Translations under genes and position numbers: made by a program
Assembly: GCF_963677195.1 (NCBI RefSeq)
Contig: NZ_OY781918.1
Location: 2,716,923-2,780,922 of the forward strand
Length of the DNA: 64,000 bases
DNA from: an uncultured Marinifilum sp.
Lineage (GTDB): Bacteria; Bacteroidota; Bacteroidia; Bacteroidales; Marinifilaceae
Reading direction: 5' to 3'
In this document: positions 59,720 through 64,000 of the stretch, piece by piece
Position numbering within the stretch: the stretch's first letter is position 1
Layout of the letters: the number at the start of each line of letters is the position of its first letter
The notes under the pieces: generated by a model
The model's input: the letters and a program-made list of their open reading frames with translations, nothing else
Database searches by the model: none
Told to the model about the DNA's origin: nothing

Positions 59720-61963
59720 ATGAAACGCTTATTAGCAATCTCAATACTAATTTTATTTTGTGCAAATAGTTTTGCGCAATTTACAGATTACGTTAATCCG
59801 TTTATCGGAACTACGAATTTTGGAACCACAAATCCAGGTGCAATTGTACCTCGAGGAATGGTTTCACTTACACCTTTTAATGTTTCAGGTTCCGATATCA
59901 ATAAATTTGATAAGGACGCCCGCTGGTGGTCAACTCCATATTCGTGGGATAACTCATTTTTAACAGGATTTTCTCATGTAAACTTAAGTGGTGTTGGTTG
60001 TCCCGATTTAGGAGTAATTCTATTAATGCCTACAACAGGTGAGGTAAATGCAGATCATAAAGAGTACGGATCAATCATGAAAAATCAGGAGGCAAGTCCG
60101 GGTTATTACGCTACCGATCTCGAAAAATACAATATAAAAGCTGAATTGAGTTCTACTTTAAGAACCGGAATTAGCCGATACACTTTTCCAAAAGGAAAAT
60201 CGAATATTCTATTGAATTTAGGATTGGGATTAAGCAATGAATCTGGAGCAAAAGTTCGAATTGTGAACAATCGCGAAATTGAAGGCTCTCGAATGACCGG
60301 AACTTTTTGCTACAACGATGGATCGGAACGAATGGTGTATTTTGTTGCCAGATTTAGTAAGCAAGCGGAGGCATTTGGAACCTGGAAAAAAATGCCCGAA
60401 ATGCAAGCAGAATCTGCATGGAGCGATACTGACGGACAATTCAAATATTATAAGAATTTTACGCAGGAAATGTATGGTGACGAAATTGGTGCATTTTTCA
60501 CATTTAATACAAAAGAGCAAGAGCAGATTATGGTTGAAGTAGGTGTTTCCTACGTAAGTATTGAGAATGCACGTTTAAACCTGGAAACCGAATCGAATAA
60601 TTTCGATTTTGAAAAGACAAGAACGCAAGCTGCAAAAGAGTGGAACGATGTACTTGGCAGAATAAAAGTGGAAGGTGGAACAACAGATCAGAAAACCATT
60701 TTTTATACTGCTTTATATCATACTCAAATTCATCCCAATATCATTAACGATGTAAACGGACAATATCCTGCAATGGAATCTTTCGAAATTAAAGAAACCA
60801 ATAATTGCAATCGTTATACTGTATTTTCTTTGTGGGATACTTACCGAAATTATCATCCATTAATGGCTTTGGTTTATCCGCAGGAACAGTTAGATATGGT
60901 TCGCTCAATGGTGGATATGTATAAGGAAAGCGGCTGGTTGCCAAAGTGGGAGCTCAATTCCAAAGAAACACATGTAATGGAAGGCGATCCTTCTATTCCG
61001 GTAATTGTAGATTCCTACTTGCGTGGATTAACCGATTTTGATGTTGAAGCCGCTTACGAAGCCATGTACAAATCGGCAACTACCGAAGGAAAAAACAACA
61101 AGTTAAGACCAGATATCGATCATTATTTAACTGAAGGATATGTGCCAATTCGCGAAGAATTTGATAATTCTGTATCGCACGCATTGGAATATTACATTGC
61201 CGATTGGAATTTGGCACAATTCGCTAAAGCTCTTGATAAAAAAGACGATTACAAGAAATTTTTGAATCAATCTATGAGATACAAAGAGTATTTCGACAAA
61301 GAATATCAAATGATTCGCCCAAAGTTGGAAGATAGTACTTTCCTGAAGAATTTTAACCCAAAGCAAGGAGAGAATTTCGAGCCATCGCCAGGATTTCACG
61401 AAGGAACAGCATGGCAATATACTTTTTGTGTACCTCACGATATTTACGGTTTAAGCAAGTTAATGGGAGGAAAACGAAATTTTGTAAATAAGTTGCAAAA
61501 GGTATTCGACGAGGATTTATTTGATATGGCCAACGAGCCTGATATTCACTATCCGTTCCTGTTCAATTATTTTAAAGGAGAAGAGTGGAGAGCTCAGAAA
61601 GAAGTTAGAAACTTAATTGATACCTATTATAAAAATGCTCCCGATGGAATTCCTGGAAACGACGATTGCGGAACTTTATCGGCATGGATTGTTTACGCTA
61701 TGACTGGAATGTATCCTGTTTGTCCGGGTAATACCGATTATGCTTTAAGCGCTCCTGTGTTCGATAAAATTACAATTGAGTTGGATCCTGAATTTTATGA
61801 AGGAAAGAAACTGGAAATCGTTTCAAAAAGATCGAATCCAGATGATTTGTATATCGATAAAATATTAAGAAATGGTAAAATTTTGAAGTCTTACTTTATA
61901 AATCATTCCGATATAAGTAAAGGAGGAAAATTAGAATTCGAATTAAAAGAAAATCATAAATAA
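59720..61963 (+). CDS. GH92 alpha-mannosidase (third of three)
   Basis: The signal peptide (ISILILFCANSFAQ) has no lipobox at its cleavage point, so unlike the other two GH92s it is probably a soluble periplasmic enzyme. Motifs: FSLWDTYRNYHPLM, WELNSKETHVMEGDPS, catalytic acid Glu561 in HEGTAWQY, ANEPDIHYPFLFNY, and GNDDCGTLSAWIVYAMTGMYPVCPG. At 747 aa the length is standard. The loop variants differ from both other GH92s. Its own upstream repeat array and the preceding hairpin suggest that its expression is set separately. The next gene, a symporter, starts 64 bp later. Confidence 0.94.
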   Translation: MKRLLAISILILFCANSFAQFTDYVNPFIGTTNFGTTNPGAIVPRGMVSLTPFNVSGSDINKFDKDARWWSTPYSWDNSFLTGFSHVNLSGVGCPDLGVILLMPTTGEVNADHKEYGSIMKNQEASPGYYATDLEKYNIKAELSSTLRTGISRYTFPKGKSNILLNLGLGLSNESGAKVRIVNNREIEGSRMTGTFCYNDGSERMVYFVARFSKQAEAFGTWKKMPEMQAESAWSDTDGQFKYYKNFTQEMYGDEIGAFFTFNTKEQEQIMVEVGVSYVSIENARLNLETESNNFDFEKTRTQAAKEWNDVLGRIKVEGGTTDQKTIFYTALYHTQIHPNIINDVNGQYPAMESFEIKETNNCNRYTVFSLWDTYRNYHPLMALVYPQEQLDMVRSMVDMYKESGWLPKWELNSKETHVMEGDPSIPVIVDSYLRGLTDFDVEAAYEAMYKSATTEGKNNKLRPDIDHYLTEGYVPIREEFDNSVSHALEYYIADWNLAQFAKALDKKDDYKKFLNQSMRYKEYFDKEYQMIRPKLEDSTFLKNFNPKQGENFEPSPGFHEGTAWQYTFCVPHDIYGLSKLMGGKRNFVNKLQKVFDEDLFDMANEPDIHYPFLFNYFKGEEWRAQKEVRNLIDTYYKNAPDGIPGNDDCGTLSAWIVYAMTGMYPVCPGNTDYALSAPVFDKITIELDPEFYEGKKLEIVSKRSNPDDLYIDKILRNGKILKSYFINHSDISKGGKLEFELKENHK

Positions 61964-62027
61964 GTATTGCAGATAATTTGTCTGTTGTAAAACTCACATC
62001 TCTTATCTAATATCTCAAATCTAAAAT

Positions 62028-63899
62028 ATGAATTTATCCGTACTCGACATATCCATTATCATAGGGTATATTGTTTTAACCATTGTAATTGGTTATTTGT
62101 TATCAGCGAAAGCTTCTAAAAATTTGTCGCATTATTTTTTGGGTGGCAATAAAATTCCTTGGTATATGTTGGGAGTTTCGAATGCTTCCGGTATGTTCGA
62201 TATTACAGGCACCATGTGGACAGTAACTATCCTTTTTGTTTATGGGGTAAAGTCGGTATGGATTCCTTGGTTGTGGCCGGTTTGGAATCAGATTTTTCTA
62301 ATGATGTTCCTTGCCATCTGGTTGCGTCGTTCGAATGTAATGACTGGTGCCGAATGGTTAAAAACCCGTTTTGGTGACGATAAAGGATCACAGCTATCGC
62401 ATTTAATAGTGGTGCTGTTCGCAATTGTGAGTGTTATAGGATTTATTACCTATGGATTTGTGGGAGTGGGTAAGTTTGCACAAACTTTTTTTCCATGGGA
62501 TTTAAAAGCTCAATTTCTTGGATTAACAATTAGTTCTGAGAATATGTATGCCATTATTATTATGGGAGTAACTACTCTTTACGTGATAAAAGGAGGTATG
62601 TATTCGGTGGTTTTTACCGAAGTTCTTCAGTTCGTTATTATGACTATTGCTTGTATTATGGTTGGTGTTATTGCCATTTCGCTGGTAACACCCGAACAAG
62701 TTGCTGCTGCAGTTCCTGCTGGTTGGAAAGATGTTTTCTTTGGTTGGAATCTGGATTTAAACTGGGATAATATTATTCCTGCGGTAAATAACAAAATTGA
62801 AACCGATGGGTATTCGCTATTTTCGGTACTGATGATGATGATGATTTTTAAAGGAATGTTGGTAAGTATTGCCGGTCCGGTTCCAAGTTACGATATGCAA
62901 AGAATCTTATCGACAGAAACACCAAAAGATGCTGCAAAAATGAGTGGTATTGTTTCATTGGTATTGTTTATTCCACGCTATTTAATGATTGCCGGTTTGG
63001 CAGTATTGGCATTGGTTTATCTGGCTCCCGAGTTTAATAAGATGGGTAACAATATCGATTTTGAAATGGTGCTGCCTTATGCCTTAAATAATTTTATCCC
63101 AACAGGAGCCAAAGGATTGCTACTGGCTGGTTTGGTGGCAGCTTTCATGTCTACTTTTGCAGCAAATGTAAATGCTGGTCCAGCTTATATTGTTAACGAT
63201 ATCTATAAGAAGTTTATAAACCCCAATGCATCGCAGAAGAAATATATTCGTATGTCGTACCTTGCATCTTTTGCTGTGGTAGCCGTAGGTATTTTCTTTG
63301 GATTCTTTGCAGAAAGTATCGATACCGTAATGAAATGGTTGGTTGGTGCTTTGTTTGGAGGTTATACTGCTTCGAATCTGTTAAAATGGGTTTGGTGGAG
63401 ATTTAACGGATATGGTTACTTCTCTGGAATGGTAGCTGGTTTATTAGCATCGCTCATTGCACCTTTGGCTTTTCCTGAAGTATCTCCAATTTATGCTTTC
63501 CCATTCATATTCTTATTTGCTTTTGCAGCATCAATAATTGGTAGTTTGCTTACAAAACCAGAACCCGATGAGGTTTTGATAAAATTTTACGATAGTGTTC
63601 GTCCGTGGGGATTTTGGAAACCAATTTACCTGAAATTAAAGGAGCAAAAACCAGAAGCCAAGCCCAATAACGATTTCTGGAAAGATATGATGAACTGTAC
63701 CATCGGAACCGGATGGCAAATGATGTTGGTATTAATTCCTATCTATCTTGTAATTGGTGAGTTTATGTCGATGGCATGGACTATAGGTATTTTGTTTGTA
63801 TCGAGTATTGTTCTGTATTTTTCCTGGTACAAAAAACTGGAAGATTATCCGGCAGATTATAAATATCCTGTAAAAGAATCTGCAAAAGAAGCTAAATAA
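62028..63899 (+). CDS. Sodium:solute symporter (SSS family)
   Basis: An inner-membrane sodium-coupled transporter with about 14 helices, starting MNLSVLDISIIIGYIVLTIV. Family features include the first-helix LGGNKIPWYMLGVSNASGMFD region, LYVIKGGMYSVVFTEVLQF, AGPVPSYDMQRILS, and LLAGLVAAFMSTFAANVNAGPAYIVND. At 623 aa it is long for the family because of a ~100-residue C-terminal extension with two more helices. It lies 30 bp before the GH130 gene. In this setting it probably imports a disaccharide such as Man-beta-1,4-GlcNAc, or mannose, for cytoplasmic phosphorolysis; this is inferred from gene order. Confidence 0.93.
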   Translation: MNLSVLDISIIIGYIVLTIVIGYLLSAKASKNLSHYFLGGNKIPWYMLGVSNASGMFDITGTMWTVTILFVYGVKSVWIPWLWPVWNQIFLMMFLAIWLRRSNVMTGAEWLKTRFGDDKGSQLSHLIVVLFAIVSVIGFITYGFVGVGKFAQTFFPWDLKAQFLGLTISSENMYAIIIMGVTTLYVIKGGMYSVVFTEVLQFVIMTIACIMVGVIAISLVTPEQVAAAVPAGWKDVFFGWNLDLNWDNIIPAVNNKIETDGYSLFSVLMMMMIFKGMLVSIAGPVPSYDMQRILSTETPKDAAKMSGIVSLVLFIPRYLMIAGLAVLALVYLAPEFNKMGNNIDFEMVLPYALNNFIPTGAKGLLLAGLVAAFMSTFAANVNAGPAYIVNDIYKKFINPNASQKKYIRMSYLASFAVVAVGIFFGFFAESIDTVMKWLVGALFGGYTASNLLKWVWWRFNGYGYFSGMVAGLLASLIAPLAFPEVSPIYAFPFIFLFAFAASIIGSLLTKPEPDEVLIKFYDSVRPWGFWKPIYLKLKEQKPEAKPNNDFWKDMMNCTIGTGWQMMLVLIPIYLVIGEFMSMAWTIGILFVSSIVLYFSWYKKLEDYPADYKYPVKESAKEAK

Positions 63900-63929
63900 T
63901 GAAAATATTAAAAATATAAACGAATTAAG

Positions 63930-64000
63930 ATGACTAGTAAAGTAAATATGCCTTGGGAGGACAGACCGGAAGCTTGTACGGATGTGATGTGGAGATATTC
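63930..64000 (+). CDS. GH130 beta-mannoside phosphorylase, start only (cut by right edge)
   Basis: Only 23 codons are in the window: MTSKVNMPWEDRPEACTDVM then WRYS. The PWE-x-RP-x-x-C-x-DV-x-WR opening is what I remember for GH130_2 enzymes that phosphorolyse beta-1,4-mannosyl-N-acetylglucosamine of N-glycan cores. The catalytic Asp is beyond the edge, so the assignment rests on the N-terminus and on context (GH92/GH125 cluster, symporter directly upstream). There is no signal peptide, consistent with a cytoplasmic enzyme. Confidence 0.75.
   Translation, partial: MTSKVNMPWEDRPEACTDVMWRY

Overview
The window comes from an AT-rich member of the Bacteroidota. The evidence is a SusC/SusD pair, a type IX secretion (T9SS) C-terminal signal on a secreted protease, an RprX/RprY-like two-component pair, class B pyrBI, and repeated TAnnTTTG -7 promoter boxes with little Shine-Dalgarno signal. 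Fe-S and [FeFe]-hydrogenase-like proteins suggest an anaerobic or micro-oxic life. A marine Marinilabiliales-type organism is my guess, not something the sequence proves. I see no tRNA, rRNA, CRISPR array or intact insertion sequence.

Layout. 1-8190: a secreted-type protein cut by the left edge, a response regulator and sensor kinase, an outer-membrane beta-barrel protein, small unknown genes and the decayed end of an LruC-domain gene. 8196-25439: housekeeping and envelope genes: a lipoamide-dehydrogenase-like flavoprotein without its redox cysteines, pyrBI behind a probable attenuator, a YigZ-family gene, a drug/metabolite transporter, dnaA, an MCE protein and an amidase that both end in a SPOR-like domain, lptD, a pabA-type gene, ridA, and two secreted proteins. 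25846-32608: two copies of a sensory [FeFe]-hydrogenase-like/PAS protein plus PP2C (SpoIIE-type) phosphatase module, with a small [2Fe-2S] protein between them and a lone receiver protein beside them. 32836-39328: a T9SS trypsin-like protease, proC, and a lacI-MFS-ROK kinase sugar operon.

39463-64000: a polysaccharide utilisation locus (PUL) that continues past the right edge. It holds SusC, SusD, a LamG surface lipoprotein, three GH92 alpha-mannosidases, GH125, GH65, GH97, a sodium/solute symporter and the start of GH130. The enzyme set fits high-mannose N-glycans, including glucose-capped ones: GH65 and GH97 would remove glucose caps, GH92 and GH125 would trim mannose, and GH130 would phosphorolyse Man-beta-1,4-GlcNAc. 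No hybrid two-component regulator or sigma/anti-sigma pair is present. Divergent from susC is instead a one-protein transmembrane regulator: extracellular LamG-like and kelch-like region, one membrane helix, and a cytoplasmic SARP/BTAD-type DNA-binding region. Upstream of susC lie RTTAAT repeats about 11 bp apart, ending at a -7 box. A 20-bp copy of that element (17/20 identical) lies upstream of the third GH92 gene. I regard this membrane SARP-like regulator with its phased repeats as the best candidate for an undescribed system here. The duplicated hydrogenase-like sensor modules come second.
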